Positions 36,401 through 46,019 of a DNA stretch of 64,000 bases are shown here, one piece after another (position 1 is the first letter of the stretch; the number at the start of each line of letters is the position of its first letter). Below the pieces are notes generated by a model. That model had not been told where the DNA came from. It was given only the letters and a program-made list of their open reading frames with translations, and made no database searches. The DNA is from Tribonema minus (Eukaryota; Sar; Xanthophyceae; Tribonematales; Tribonemataceae). The position numbers were made by a program, and so were the translations under genes. The stretch spans positions 1 through 64,000 of the forward strand of contig JAFCMP010000379.1 in assembly GCA_017506865.1 (NCBI GenBank). Direction: 5' to 3'.

Positions 36401-39400
36401 GCGGCAGTATACCATCTTACCACTCCAACCCCAAACTACCGCTAGCACACCGCAGGATCCATGCACTCTGCCTGCGCCCCTTTACTCGCCACGTCTCAAT
36501 GTCGTGAGCGGCACGCCGCCAACCCATCGACTGCTGGCGTGCGTCTTTTGCCATGTTCTGTTGGAATACCAGCTTATTCAGAAGTCATGTTTGAAGTATG
36601 TGCAACGCCTGCATCATCACTACGGTACTTAACCCCCCCCCCCCCCTCCCCCCCCCCCCGCTACCCGCGCGCGCAGGCAACCGCGCCATTGTCAGGTTTG
36701 CCTTGAATCTGGACAGCGACCCCACGCCGTTCTCCATACAAGTGGCGGGCGCCAACCTGCTCTACATGCTCGTGGAGATCTTTGTGTACGCGCTGCTGAC
36801 GCTGTGGGTGGAGCGCGTCTTCTCTGGCACCAGGTATGTATGTAGGTGTGCGCTTTAAAGTGGGGTATGCAGGTACAGCCACCTCAAGTTTGTGCGCTGT
36901 GAACTTCAATTACCTGAAACCCTCTCTCTTCTATGTGCTACTGACCTTGTGGGTGGTTGCTTCAAACTCACTTCAACAACTCATAGTTCAACTGCTGACA
37001 GTACTCATGCTGTGGCGTGGAGCGCGACTTCTCTGGCAATACTGTAGGTATGTAGGCATGCGTTTTAAAGTGGGGCATGCAAGTACAGGCACGTCAAGAT
37101 GCTGTGAACTTCGACTATAATAGACACATGCGGGGCAATGTCACGCCCCCTGCGCGTGTCGTATTCCTCCCCGCTTAGAACGGCGCACTGAGCTGCTGGC
37201 GCGCTGTCCCGAATGCACACGAAAAGCGCGCGCTCCTGATCCCCTGATCTCCTTGCCACGTCAACGGCTGCCTTGCGCATCGTATTGAACGACATATTCC
37301 TTCTGTCTCTCAACGGCGTACCCAAATGCGCGCACAAACGCTCGCGCCCCATCACTCACCCCCCTTCGCTCCGCAACTTGAACTGCCCCCCCCCCCCCTC
37401 CCCCCCCGCCCCCCCACGGCGCAGGACGATCATGTCGTACTTCAGCGACAAGCGCCTCGCGCGCCGCATGAATGCCCTCAAGGACCCTGACTCGTTCTGG
37501 GACTCTGACTTGAAGGGGGCGGCGCCGGAGGGCGCCGGTTCGGGCAAGAAGCGCAGCGGCTGGTGCTGCAAGTCCGCAGGAGTTGAAGATGTTGCCATGG
37601 GTGAGTCACCGCTCAGCTCTCTCGCCTACTTCAAGTGTGGGCTGATCGATGAGCCAGCGCCTCTGGACCGTCGAGCGGCGTGTGTCATTGTCATGTTGAA
37701 GTTCTGACGTGACGCACCATCCTGCTCAGCAGTAGTCAAAGACGGCCCCCTGCACCCTGGGCTGCGAACGCGTAATACAGCTTGTGACATCTTCACCGCT
37801 TCATTTGAGTTTGAAAGTGCCGCTATCACTGCCCGTGCTCGCAGTGCCTGCGGGCGGCGCGGAGGCCGTCAGCGAGGACCCCGACGTCCCGGTGACCTGC
37901 CACGATAATTATCCAATACCTAGCAGACTCGACACACTTTGCTGCTGCGCCTGCAGGAACAAGCCCTGACGTGCACAAGCGTCCGCCTCTCGATCGCGCG
38001 TGCTTGCAGTGCCACGCGGGCAGTCAGCGCGAGACACCCCAAAACCTCACAGGCGCGATGCTGCCTGTGACGGCTTCACCGCTGTATCTGACGTTGGAAA
38101 GCGCTGCTATCACAGCGCCGTCGCAGACAGGCCCTGACGTGGGAAAGTGCTGCCTCTCGATTACCTGTATATGATTGCAGTGCCTGCGGGCGGCGCGGAG
38201 GTCGTCAGCGAGGACCCCGACGTCCTGACCGAGCGCGACAGGGTCAGCCGCGGCGTATCGGACGTGATTCAGATACAGGGCTTGCGCAAGGTGTACCCCG
38301 CCAGCACAGGCATGAAGGTGGGCGCTCAGTGCTTTTGAGGCATTTGTGACAGCGCTCTGATGGCAGAGTATTCTGCAGCATTACCAGGCGCTCTCTGCAG
38401 CGTTGTGCTGGCGATTTCGTGTCAGTGCTCCGCGCCACTGTTTCTTAGCTATGCTGCACCGTCAGCAGCTGAGTGTTACACACCGCTTTACGTCACAACG
38501 CGGTACCCTGAGAGGTGGCCATGCACTACTCTGATACTGTGCTTTACAAGGCGAAGTCCATGTAAAGCTATAATCTGTGCGGCCACTGACCTGCATTGAC
38601 GATGACGCAGCTGAGACTTCCCATTGTTCTCCTTCGTTGCGCCACGCTGCGCCGCCGCGGCAACATATAGCCGTGCACAACTCGTGTAGGCATGGTATAA
38701 GCACACACAAGTAGGGTATGTAGGCTTTGTGGAACGCGTGTGTGCATGCGCGCACGCGCAAGTACTGTAGAGCATCGGGCCATGTGCCATACTCTGTCAG
38801 CATTTGACAGGCTTACATTGCGATTTGCGTCGCGCCATGCTGTCCTCACAGGTCGCTGTGCGCAACATGTGGCTCGGCATCCCCAAGGGCCAGTGCTTCG
38901 CGCTGCTGGGCATCAACGGCGCCGGTAAGCATACCTACCCTACCCTTGCATAGGACAGTTACAACTGGCGTCGTGGCAGTTGCATCCAGGGCCTGTACCT
39001 GCCCTTTCTGTGTGTGGTGGCTGCAAGTTTTAGGCCGTTGACGCACAGTGCGCATGAGTCGGTAAGCGCTTCTGATCTCGCACCTACCCTTGCATGTGAC
39101 AGTCACAACGGGCGTCGTGGCAGTTGCGGCGCTGTGTCCGCCCTTTCTCGGTTTGGTGGCGGCAGCCTTGAGGCCATCGATGCACATTGCATCATGTGCC
39201 GTATGCGTGTGCATTTCTGCACCAGTGCGCGTATGCACCACTGCAGAACATGATGGAATAGCGACGGCATGCACGTGCTGCTAGCGCCGCTGTGACCCTC
39301 TGTCGATGGCATCGCCACTCACCAGCAGCGTACGTGCGGTGCCGACCACTGGACCGTACCTGAATCATCTCCTCACCTTCCCCTGATATGCCCGATCTTG

Positions 39401-42400
39401 CTTGTGTTGCTACCCACTTATTTGAATTGCGACCTTGAAGTGTGTGACATCACGATGCAGTGCTTGACATTCCACACGCTATGCTGCGGGCTCACACCTG
39501 TCTCACTTGAAGCACCTGACCCTTACTTGAAGTATCTGCCCTCACTTGAAGTATATGCGCATCCCGCTCGCTCGTGCGCCTCCAGGCAAGACCACAGCCA
39601 TCTCGACGCTGTGCGGCGAGCAGCAGCCCTGTGAGCTCTCATCCTTATCACTTGAAGTACTGAACCCCAGTTCAAAGTGTTTTACCCTAACTTCAAGTAT
39701 CTACCCCCAAACGCGCCCTCAGGCAAGACCACGGCGATCTCCACGCTGTGCGGCGAGCAGCAGCCCACGCAGGGGCGCGCGACGCTGGCGGGCGTTGATG
39801 TCGCAAAGGATGCGGAGGCCGTGCACCGCCTCATTGGCTACTGCCCGCAGTTCGACGCGCTCTTTGAGTCCATGACAGCGCGCGAGCACCTCGAAATGTG
39901 AGTGAAAACTATAATTCACCCTCTTTCTGAGGGGCGCTTAGCCCCAGTCATAAAAATGTGGGCAGTTGCAGTTGAGGAGATGCGGAGGCCGTGCACCGCC
40001 TCATTGGCTACTGCCCGCAATTTGATGCGCTCTTCGAGTCCATGACTGCACGAGAAGACCTCGAGATGTGAGTGAATACTTCAATTTACCCTGTTTGTGA
40101 GGGGCGCTTAGCCCCAGTCGATAATAATCAAACAGTTGAAGTTGAGGAGACGCGGAGGCCGTGCATCGACTCAATGGCTAATGCCCGCAGTTTGACGCGC
40201 TCTTCGAGTCCATGGCGGGGGGGGGGGGGGTATGCGGTTCTGCGCGCATCCAGGGGCTCCGCGAATTAGACACGAAGGCCGCCGCGAAGGCCAAGATCTC
40301 GTGACACTGCTCTCACGAGCAATCGCTCTGTTGCGTCTGCTACAAATCATCCGAAGCATGCGCATGCAACTTTGCTGTTTGGCATCTCGTCTCCTGCTTG
40401 TATTTTGCTGACTCCTGCGCCCCCATTGTCTGGCCCTGCGCAGTATGCAGGTTTGCGCGCATCGATGTGAAACTTCTCGTATCTCTTCGCCGCTACACAT
40501 GTATGCAGCGTTGATGTTTGGCGTCATTTCTGGCTGGATTTGCTTGCTGACGCGCCATTTGTTTCTGGCCTGTGCTGCGGGGGGTATGCAGGTATGCACG
40601 CATCAAGGGGCTCCGCAAGTCGGACGTCAAGGCTGCCGCGGAGGCCAAACACTCGTGACATTATGTCTCTCACGCGCAATCGCCCTGTTCCGCGGCAGCC
40701 AAGATCTCGTGACATTGCTCTCACCAGCAATCGCTCTGTCACGTCTGCTACAAATCGTCCGAAGCGTGCGCATGCAACTTCGATGTTTGGTATCTCATCT
40801 CCTGCTTGTTTGTTTGGCGGGGTATGTAGGTATGCGCGCATCAAGGGGCTGCGTGAGTCGGACGTGAAGGCCGCCGCGGAGGCCAAGATGACGGAGATGG
40901 ACCTGCTGCAGTACGCCGACAAGCTCGCTGGCGGTTACAGGTGCGTGTAACTGTCGTGTAACTGTCAACTGTTCATGGCACTGTTTACGAGTACACACAG
41001 TGTGAGATGGCATGCTCGCTCCCTGTGGAGATGGACCTGCTGCAGTACGCCGACAAGCTCGCCGGCGGTTACAAGTGACGTGTAACGAGCGCGTAACTGT
41101 CAAGCAACAGGCCGTGATGCTCTGGAGTCGTACTGTGAGACGGAAACAGGATTTGCTACTTCTACACTTCACAGTGCATTCACAAAGGTGTCCACAAAGG
41201 CATTTATGATGTGAGTGTCAAAGTGTCGTGGTCTGTGCAAGGTGCTGCCCGCTATTTGGCCTCTAAGCACCAGCGACACATATCAAAACAGGAGGACTTA
41301 GGGTTAGGGTTAGGGCTAGGGTTAGCAGGCCACGGAAACGCTGGGGATGCAAACAGCGTTTACACCAACCATAGGCAAATGGCAAGAACGTGTGGCAGTT
41401 GAAATCTCACCGGCATCTTCAAGCTTTTGGCTGCCAAGCCATGAAAGTGTAAAGTGAGTCAGGTCATGCTGTCTCCGTTCTGCCACTGCGTGCACCGCAT
41501 GATACGGTAGCATCGGGTACTCTCGCTTTGTTGCTAACACTATCTGCCCACTGCGCCAGCATCGCCACGCCAGCCTGTAACGGCGCCATCACTGACATCT
41601 CCACGCGCTTCTGTCCCCGCACCTTTGTTACCCTCGCAGCGGCGGCAACAAGCGCAAGCTGAGCGTGGCCGTGGCGATGCTCGGCGGGCCCGAGATCGTG
41701 TTCCTGGACGAGCCCAGCACAGGTACGTATGTATCTGAGCGCTGCTGCTGTTGAATGTAATGTGCCCACTGCGTGACCGCCGCGTCTGCTGCTGCATCAT
41801 CACCACGAGCAGCACGCAGCATGGCTCAACATGTTAGTGACCAGCCAATGAGCGCTGATGCATAACAGCCGCATTTGCTGCTCATCATCATCATCGCGAG
41901 CAGCACGCAGCATGGCTCAACTAGCAGTGAGGAGCCGTGCTGAGCGCTGATGTCGTCACGAAGCGAACGCAGCGCTCGCGCCGCGCGCTGCTCGCTGCGG
42001 CAGCGCTCACGCATGTGGGGGGGAGTAGTGAGCCAGGCCACATGGCGCGCCGCTGGCTTCTTGCGACGACCCACAATCTTCCACTTGCTGGCTGCCTGCA
42101 AACTTCCGACTGGTCCTGCTGCATCCGGCCGCCATTGCCTCGCAGGCGTGGGCCCGGTCGCGCGGCGCCACATGTGGGAGGTCACCAGCCCGAATGTGAA
42201 GGAAGTCGCACACTTGAACTTCCCTTCTGCTAGACTACCTCAAACATGGAGTTTCACACACCCACACATCTTGTTGTGCTGAAGTGCGCACTCAAACTTC
42301 ACCTTGTGCTGATGCTGCTGTTTTCATCTGCCAGGCGTGGACCCTGTCGCGCGGCGCCACATGTGGGAGGTCATCAGCCGCATCGTGACCACCAACAAGC

Positions 42401-45400
42401 AGTGCGCGCTGGTGCTGACGACGCACAGCATGGAGGAGGCCGAGGCCCTTTGCCAGGTACGCGATGCACTTCCCATTGTATACAGACATGCGTTGCGTGT
42501 CGCAGCGGTCCCTGGCTAACCCTAGCCCTAGATGTGCGATGCTGGCATTGTCGCGCAGGGCGGGCTGCGGGTCACTGATGATTGTTGCCACTCGCTCACG
42601 CCTTGACTCTTGCTTCTAGAATAATTGATAGAAGTATGAGCACAACTACATTGTCTATGTGTGGAGTATGAGCACAACTAAAGATGTCTATGTGCGCACC
42701 GCTGGCACTGTGGCGCGGGGCGTGCTGCAGGCCATTGCTGAACGCTGTCGCTCACGCACGCCTTGACTCTTGCTTTTGGAAGACGTCTGCAAGGCCAGCA
42801 CACGAGTGCGTCAGTTGATTGTGTAGCAAAGTCCTTGTAATCACGACAACACTCCTTGACAGCAATAAATAGATGTGGGCATGAGCTACATGATCTTTTG
42901 GTAAGCGCTGCGCGTGCAGTCCCCTCCAGAGGGTCATGCAGCCAGCCCCCTTGACCAACTGCACTGTGCAGATAGTTCAATAAATCTTTCTATGATAAAT
43001 TTATTTCTGCTTGCATCTTCAAAGCAAAATCTGAGAGTGGTCGAAGATCAACTTTTATGTTCTTGTGTTCACAAACAAAACACATTCGATCCTTTCCTTG
43101 CGTGCGCAGCGTATCGGCATCATGGTCGGCGGGCGCCTGCAGTGCCTGGGCTCCGCGCAGCACCTCAAGTCGCGCTTCGGCTCCGGCTACCAGCTGGAGG
43201 TCACCGCGGCGCTGCCGACGAGCGCTGCCGCCAGCGCGGCGGCGCAGTCGCTGTGCGCGTCGGCGGGCGTTGCGCCGGGCTCCGTCGTCCTCAGCAGCGA
43301 GGCTCAGGTGCGTCACTGTTTGAGGTTGTAGTTGAAGCTGCGCATGCGGCGCTACCGACAAGCGCTGCCGCCAGCGCCGCGGCGCAGTCGCTGTGCGCGT
43401 CGGCGGGCGTCGCACCGGGCTCTGTTGTGCTCAGCAGCGAGGCTCAGGTGTGTTGCTGGTTGGAGTTGCAGTTGAGGTGGGGTTGATTGAAGTTGGTGCT
43501 GTATGAATTTGAAGTTGAAAGTTGCTGTTTGAAGTTAAAGTTGGCGGTGCGCGCACAGAGAGCGGCGCGGTCGAAGCCTGCGCTGACGTTGACGGCACGG
43601 TGGCTCTGTCGCTCTGCTCTTGCAGTGCGCATATCGTGACAGCTGTGGTGATCTGGATCATTCACAACGTCATCCACTTTTCATTGTGTTCTGTCGAACT
43701 TGTGGACATCTGCCAATTCACGTCCAACCTGGTGTCTCCGATGCACTGGTAGTTGATTCTCCGCACGCAGCACTGGTAGTTGACATCTCCGTAGCACCCG
43801 TCAGTGTCAACGTCCGTGCAGCCTTGCTCTCACCGGCGCTCCGCGATGGGGCTCTGCGTTTGTCACGTAACAGTCCGACTCACCGCTGGCGCTCTCAGCA
43901 ATCTAGGCCTACGCACGCGTGGCAAAAGCTGAGAGCTGCTGCACAAGCGGACTGAGCTTTGTGCTCCATGAAATGCACCTCTCCGCATTCCACGAAGTGC
44001 AGGACATTCAAATTTAACCGGTGAGGGTCACTTGACTCCAAGCCATGGTGCTGCTCACGCCCACATGTCTGCATTTTGCCACCTGCTTATGTGCCGGACG
44101 CTGCCTCTGCAGTGCATCCTGCGCGCCTATGTACACTCCCTTTAGGTGAAGCAGACGCTGCGCGCGCTTCAAAACTTCAAGCGGTCAAATTTGCCTGATT
44201 CTCAGCCCGCTTTACCACTCAAAGGCGTATTTGCCATCTGCCTATGCGTCGGATGCTGACCTTGCAGCTTTCGATGCGCGCCTTTGCTCTCCCAGGTCAA
44301 GCAGGCGCTGCGCGGCTCGTACCCCGCGCTGGAGAGCGAGATCTCGCAGGACGGCCGCGGCAGCCTGCTGTGGCAGGAGCTGCTCGCCGAGGGCTCCATA
44401 CAGGTGAGCATGCATACATACCATGCATATATGTCTACATACATGGCAAATGATAATGTGAGTCCAAGGTACTTTCAGGTCGCAGCTCACGTTTGAGCGC
44501 TGATACGTCTTGTGGCAGGATCTGGTTGCCCAGGGTTCCATTGCACGACCAAGTGCTGATGTTTCCTCCGATGTGGTTTTGAGATAGGTGGCGGTCGTAA
44601 TTGTGCTTCTCAGTAGACGCGGGGGTTACAATCAGGCAACAACCTCCGGCAGCGCTGAAGGTTTGGGGATGACAAATCATAAGGCGAGGCATACACATAC
44701 ACATCGAAGCAGTGGTGTCACATGTGCGCTGACCTCGCAGTACGCACCCCACAGTCTCAAACTCACCTCTAAGCCATCGCAGTGCTCTCCTCACACTCTT
44801 GCTTCTCCGCCCCTCCCTGCCGCGGCAGACGCAAGACGTAGCAGAGTGGGCCCTGCAGGAGAGCGCGTGCAGGAAATCGCGTGTCGTGACGTGTGCATTG
44901 AGACTGCAGCATGCACCCCGCAGCCTCAAACTGGTCTCTTAGCCATCGCAGTGCTCGCCTCACACCCTCGCTGCCCCTTTCCCCATGCCTACCCATCCGC
45001 GTGGCAGACGCAAGACGTGGCGGAGTGGGCCCTGCAGGAGAGCGCGTGCAACGCGATCCTCGCCTTCATCGCGCGCCACTTTGCCGGCGCGCAGCTGCTG
45101 GAGAAGCAGGGCGGCAAGCTGCGCCTCGCGCTGCCGCCGCAGGAGGGCATGACTCTGGGCGCCATCTTTGGGCTCATCGAGGACAGCAGGGCCGAGCTGG
45201 GCATCGGCGATTATGCGCTGGTGAGTCTTGGATGAGCCCCTCGGAATTGCAGCCTCTCATAAGGGTCCGCATCACTGCCCGCACGTACGTTGTGCCGTCT
45301 GTGCAAGTGGCGCATGTGTACGCACCTTTCGTTGAGGACAGCAGGGCCGAGCTGGGCATTGGCGATTATGCGCTGGTAAGTCTCAGATAAACCCGTTAAA

Positions 45401-46019
45401 ATAGCAGCCCCTCTCACCAGGTCTGCAGTACGTCAGCCATGCAGGGTCATGACTGGCCACAGTTATACACAGCATATGACATGTCACTTGGGGCTTTTCG
45501 AGGACAGCAGGGCCGAGCTCGGCATTTGCGATTACGCACTGGTGGGTCTTGGAGAGAAACGTGCCCTGCTGATTACTGCCACAGGCTGCCTTGATAGGGG
45601 TCATGACGCGTCCATCATTGCCGCCCTCACGAGTGTTCCGCCGTGTTTGTGCGCGCTGTGCATGTGTGCGCACCCACGCGCTCACTCAGCAGCGAAATCT
45701 GCTCCATTGCCGCTGCTGTTTGCGCATCCACCCACGCACGCACTCACTGGCAAAATCTGCTCCACTGCTGGTGCTATTCGCGCGCCCACGCACGCACTCA
45801 TCAGCAAAATCTGCCGCACTGCCACCGCTGCTGCCTCTCCTCTTGCAGGGGCAAACCTCGCTCGAGCAGATCTTCAACGGCTTCGCCGCCAAGCAGGCCG
45901 AGGAGACCTCCGACGCCCCCGGCCGCGCTGCCGACCTCCAGCACCTCATCGCCGACTCCACTGACCCCGAAAAGACGGGCAGCGGCGTCGTCATGCTGAG
46001 CGCTGATGCGGCCGTCTAG
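9459..46019 (+). CDS. Full-size ABCA-type ABC transporter (42 exons, 2064 aa)
   Basis: ABCA proteins are single-chain pumps, usually moving lipids across membranes, with the order TMD1-NBD1-TMD2-NBD2. I joined 42 exons: both nucleotide-binding domains have complete Walker A, Q-loop, signature, Walker B, D-loop and H-loop motifs, and reading phase agrees at all 41 junctions. The coding sum is 6195 nt. All introns are GT-AG except intron 3, which starts GC. The ATG at 9459 is the first Met in a frame that runs directly into the N-terminal membrane segment. The stop is TAG at 46017-46019. No disabling mutation was seen, so the gene looks functional. The substrate cannot be told from sequence. 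Exon limits are given in the five following entries; the terminal exons' UTRs are not defined. Confidence 0.93.
11544..12100 (+). repeat. Repeated copies of the exon 3 end with its GC splice donor
   Basis: The exon 3 end, a CTCACGCAGGCCCAG-like string followed by GCACGT or GCACAT, recurs near 11662, 11757, 11873 and 12077 inside intron 3. The copies alternate with a segment like TTTGTTTCTTGCACTGTGTC. The GC donor was copied together with the exon end. Confidence 0.7.
12505..13160 (+). repeat. Echoes of exon 4 before and after the real exon
   Basis: A decayed 5' copy (acceptor plus GCGCGCTGGCACA) lies near 12525-12555. A long 3' copy at 12879-12964 repeats the coding end through CATCAAG and its GTGAGT donor. 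A third, very decayed copy is near 13105-13165. Confidence 0.8.
13930..14230 (+). repeat. Three 5' echoes of exon 6
   Basis: GCGCTGGCCTTCT-like strings near 13930, 14060 and 14190 copy the start of exon 6 (14334) and its preceding intron sequence. All lie upstream of the real exon, so the acceptor side was duplicated. Confidence 0.7.
15012..15238 (+). repeat. Poly-C runs and a 5' echo of exon 7
   Basis: C runs lie at 15012-15029, 15071-15082, 15164-15177 and 15222-15238. Between them, 15100-15162 is a near copy of the exon 7 start (acceptor, then the bases for [11 protein letters not shown]). The real exon 7 begins at 15267 after the last C run, which probably serves as its pyrimidine tract. 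Confidence 0.85.
16653..16935 (+). repeat. Repeats of the exon 9 donor region
   Basis: CCAACGTCATCCGCGCGCTGTGAGTACG, seen as exon end plus donor at 16470-16497, recurs at 16653-16680 and in decayed form near 16850 and 16915. Each is followed by a GTAGGGTT-like tract. The period is about 180 bases. Confidence 0.75.
17890..18014 (+). repeat. Two long poly-C runs before exon 11
   Basis: C runs of 23 bases (17890-17912) and 24 bases (17991-18014) precede the exon 11 acceptor at 18050. The second sits at the normal position of a pyrimidine tract. Confidence 0.9.
18817..18937 (+). repeat. Dispersed 121 bp repeat, copy 1 (intron 11)
   Basis: This segment matches 26452-26571 closely from the GTGG-ACTG start through CTCGTGGCCAATG, GGTGGAAGGCACTTGCGGCT and the TTTT-containing end. 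It has no coding signal and no clear terminal inverted repeats. It is probably a short non-autonomous element. Confidence 0.75.
20125..20870 (+). repeat. Tandem repeats in intron 13 containing exon 13 donor echoes
   Basis: A unit beginning GGGGGCTGATGAAGCAGG occurs near 20160, 20296, 20411, 20698 and 20831. Units also carry a decayed copy of the exon 13 end (TACTGCCTGGTCACTAAGG, from TACTTCCTGGTCACCAAGG). An inverted copy of exon 15 interrupts the array at 20525-20690. Confidence 0.8.
20525..20690 (-). repeat. Inverted copy of exon 15 and its donor, inside intron 13
   Basis: Read on the minus strand, this segment encodes the exon 15 end ([17 protein letters not shown]), then the GTGAGT donor and about 60 bases of intron 15. 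The real exon 15 (21887-22090) lies 1.2 kb downstream in the opposite orientation. Most echoes in the gene are direct, so this one is exceptional. Confidence 0.85.
21887..29593 (+). CDS. ABCA transporter exons 15-24: NBD1 and regulatory linker
   Basis: Exons: 21887-22090, 22888-22995, 23688-23780, 24200-24367, 25300-25365, 25963-26014, 26689-26811, 27411-27517, 28604-28750, 29390-29593 (residues 678-1101). Walker A (GHNGAGKTT) is split between exons 15 and 16. The Q-loop is PQHD in exon 17, the signature [10 protein letters not shown] and Walker B VVFLDE are in exon 18, the D-loop PTSGMDP in exon 19 and the H-loop TTHFMDEAD in exon 20. Exons 23-24 contain the conserved post-NBD1 segment ending [12 protein letters not shown]. 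Exon 24 then adds a hydrophilic Ala/Glu-rich linker before TMD2. Confidence 0.92.
22168..22530 (+). repeat. Three direct echoes of the exon 15 end
   Basis: Copies near 22168-22232, 22325-22396 and 22465-22536 repeat the bases for [17 protein letters not shown] with the following donor. The middle copy is almost perfect ([18 protein letters not shown], then GTGAGT). Confidence 0.85.
23444..23519 (+). repeat. Interstitial TTAGGG-like tract
   Basis: Several TTAGGG units are followed by CCCTAA units in the opposite orientation in intron 16. Similar short tracts lie in intron 18 (24600-24740) and at 41297-41325. Confidence 0.7.
24440..24960 (+). repeat. Five tandem echoes of the exon 18 end (Walker B)
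   Basis: After exon 18 ends at 24367, copies of its last 30-60 coding bases plus the GTGCGC donor end near 24471, 24582, 24696, 24810 and 24950. Periods are about 105-140 bases and similarity falls with distance. TTAGGG-like intron sequence is included in each unit. Confidence 0.85.
26452..26571 (+). mobile_element. Dispersed 120 bp repeat, copy 2, inserted in an exon 21 echo
   Basis: Bases 26431-26451 and 26572-26608 are the two halves of an echo of exon 21. The 120 bases between them match 18817-18937 and are flanked by ATG on both sides (26449-26451 and 26572-26574). This is the pattern of an insertion with a 3 bp target duplication, made after the echo was formed. The class is unknown. 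Confidence 0.7.
26871..26931 (+). repeat. 3' echo of exon 21 with intact splice signals
   Basis: This is a 61 bp near-perfect copy of the exon 21 end, with CCTCAG before it and GTGAGA after it. Splicing it in after exon 20 or exon 21 would shift the frame, so it is not a usable cassette exon. Confidence 0.8.
28202..29058 (+). repeat. Echoes of exon 23 on both sides
   Basis: Acceptor-side copies (AGGTGCTGAGCGATG-like) lie near 28202, 28396 and 28497, before the real exon at 28604. A donor-side copy lies at 29009-29058, encoding [15 protein letters not shown] followed by GTGAGT. Confidence 0.85.
28525..28581 (+). repeat. CTCA microsatellite
   Basis: The tetranucleotide CTCA is repeated about 14 times with one interruption, directly before the exon 23 acceptor region. 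Confidence 0.95.
29655..30165 (+). repeat. Three tandem echoes of exon 24
   Basis: Copies ending near 29755, 29946 and 30158 repeat the coding end of exon 24 ([18 protein letters not shown] region). The first two keep a GT donor. The period is roughly 160-210 bases. Confidence 0.88.
30677..37600 (+). CDS. ABCA transporter exons 25-32: TMD2
   Basis: Exons: 30677-30896, 31981-32202, 32759-32889, 33968-34159, 34889-35124, 35819-35985, 36677-36833, 37425-37600 (residues 1102-1601). Exon 25 begins with basic cytosolic sequence ([11 protein letters not shown]) and a helix ([13 protein letters not shown]). Exons 26-28 form the second large loop. Exons 28-31 encode the later helices with the landmarks [16 protein letters not shown] and [10 protein letters not shown]. 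Exon 32 is a polar linker to NBD2 with Cys-Cys near its end. Confidence 0.88.
31019..31530 (+). repeat. Three tandem echoes of the exon 25 end
   Basis: Copies ending near 31107, 31293 and 31529 repeat the bases for [23 protein letters not shown] and the following GTGAGT or GTAAGT donor. Confidence 0.88.
33278..33967 (+). repeat. Minisatellite ending at the exon 28 acceptor
   Basis: A unit of about 78 bases, with core GCCACAGCTGAGACGTGCTG, occurs seven to eight times. The last unit ends in GTGCAG, the exon 28 acceptor (33962-33967). A unit near 33592 is followed by an echo of the exon 28 start (33653-33715). The array thus looks like repeated copies of the 3' splice region. Confidence 0.85.
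34675..34870 (+). repeat. Two 5' echoes of exon 29 and an ATTC microsatellite
   Basis: CACAAGTGGTGAGCGGCG and CACAGGTGGTGAGCGGCG near 34686 and 34780 copy the exon 29 acceptor and start. The run of TTCA units at 34839-34869 precedes the real acceptor at 34888. Confidence 0.85.
35238..35445 (+). repeat. Two 3' echoes of exon 29
   Basis: Segments at about 35238-35320 and 35361-35445 repeat the coding end (CTGCTGCTGTGGGG to TTCACATCGCACTCC), the first with a GTGAGC donor. Exon 29 is therefore echoed on both sides. Confidence 0.85.
38181..43307 (+). CDS. ABCA transporter exons 33-39: NBD2
   Basis: Exons: 38181-38317, 38852-38924, 39723-39897, 40830-40940, 41640-41722, 42335-42456, 43110-43307 (residues 1602-1901). 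Walker A GINGAGKTT spans exons 34-35, the Q-loop is CPQFDAL, the signature SGGNKRKLS is completed across exons 36-37, Walker B plus D-loop is [13 protein letters not shown] across exons 37-38, and the H-loop is [32 protein letters not shown] in exon 39 is the standard ABCA region after the H-loop. Both ATP sites therefore look catalytically complete. Confidence 0.92.
39584..40220 (+). repeat. Echoes of exon 35 (NBD2 Walker A to Q-loop)
   Basis: One acceptor-side copy at 39584-39632 repeats the [15 protein letters not shown] codons before the real exon 35. Donor-side copies at 39978-40071 and 40148-40215 repeat the [16 protein letters not shown] region; the first keeps GTGAGT. Confidence 0.88.
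40225..41077 (+). repeat. Echoes of exon 36 on both sides
   Basis: Acceptor-side copies lie near 40228-40305 and 40578-40660, with a short one near 40450. A donor-side copy at 41029-41077 repeats [15 protein letters not shown]. The real exon is 40830-40940. Confidence 0.85.
41297..41325 (+). repeat. Interstitial TTAGGG tract
   Basis: Four to five TTAGGG-like units (one TAGGGC variant) lie in intron 36. Confidence 0.75.
43345..43447 (+). repeat. 3' echo of exon 39
   Basis: A near-perfect copy of the last 100 bases of exon 39 ([17 protein letters not shown] region), ending with GCTCAG and a GTGTGT donor. No good acceptor precedes it. Confidence 0.85.
44296..46019 (+). CDS. ABCA transporter exons 40-42: C-terminal tail
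   Basis: Exons: 44296-44403, 45008-45220, 45849-46019 (residues 1902-2064). The tail continues the ABCA family end, including the late landmark [11 protein letters not shown] in exon 42, which corresponds to the conserved 'sLE-vF' segment after NBD2. The last 40 residues are acidic and unassigned. The protein ends with TAG at 46017-46019. Confidence 0.88.
44826..45542 (+). repeat. Echoes of exon 41 on both sides
   Basis: An acceptor-side copy at 44826-44880 repeats AGACGCAAGACGT and EWALQESAC. Donor-side copies at 45337-45376 and 45499-45541 repeat [14 protein letters not shown] with GT donors. Confidence 0.88.
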
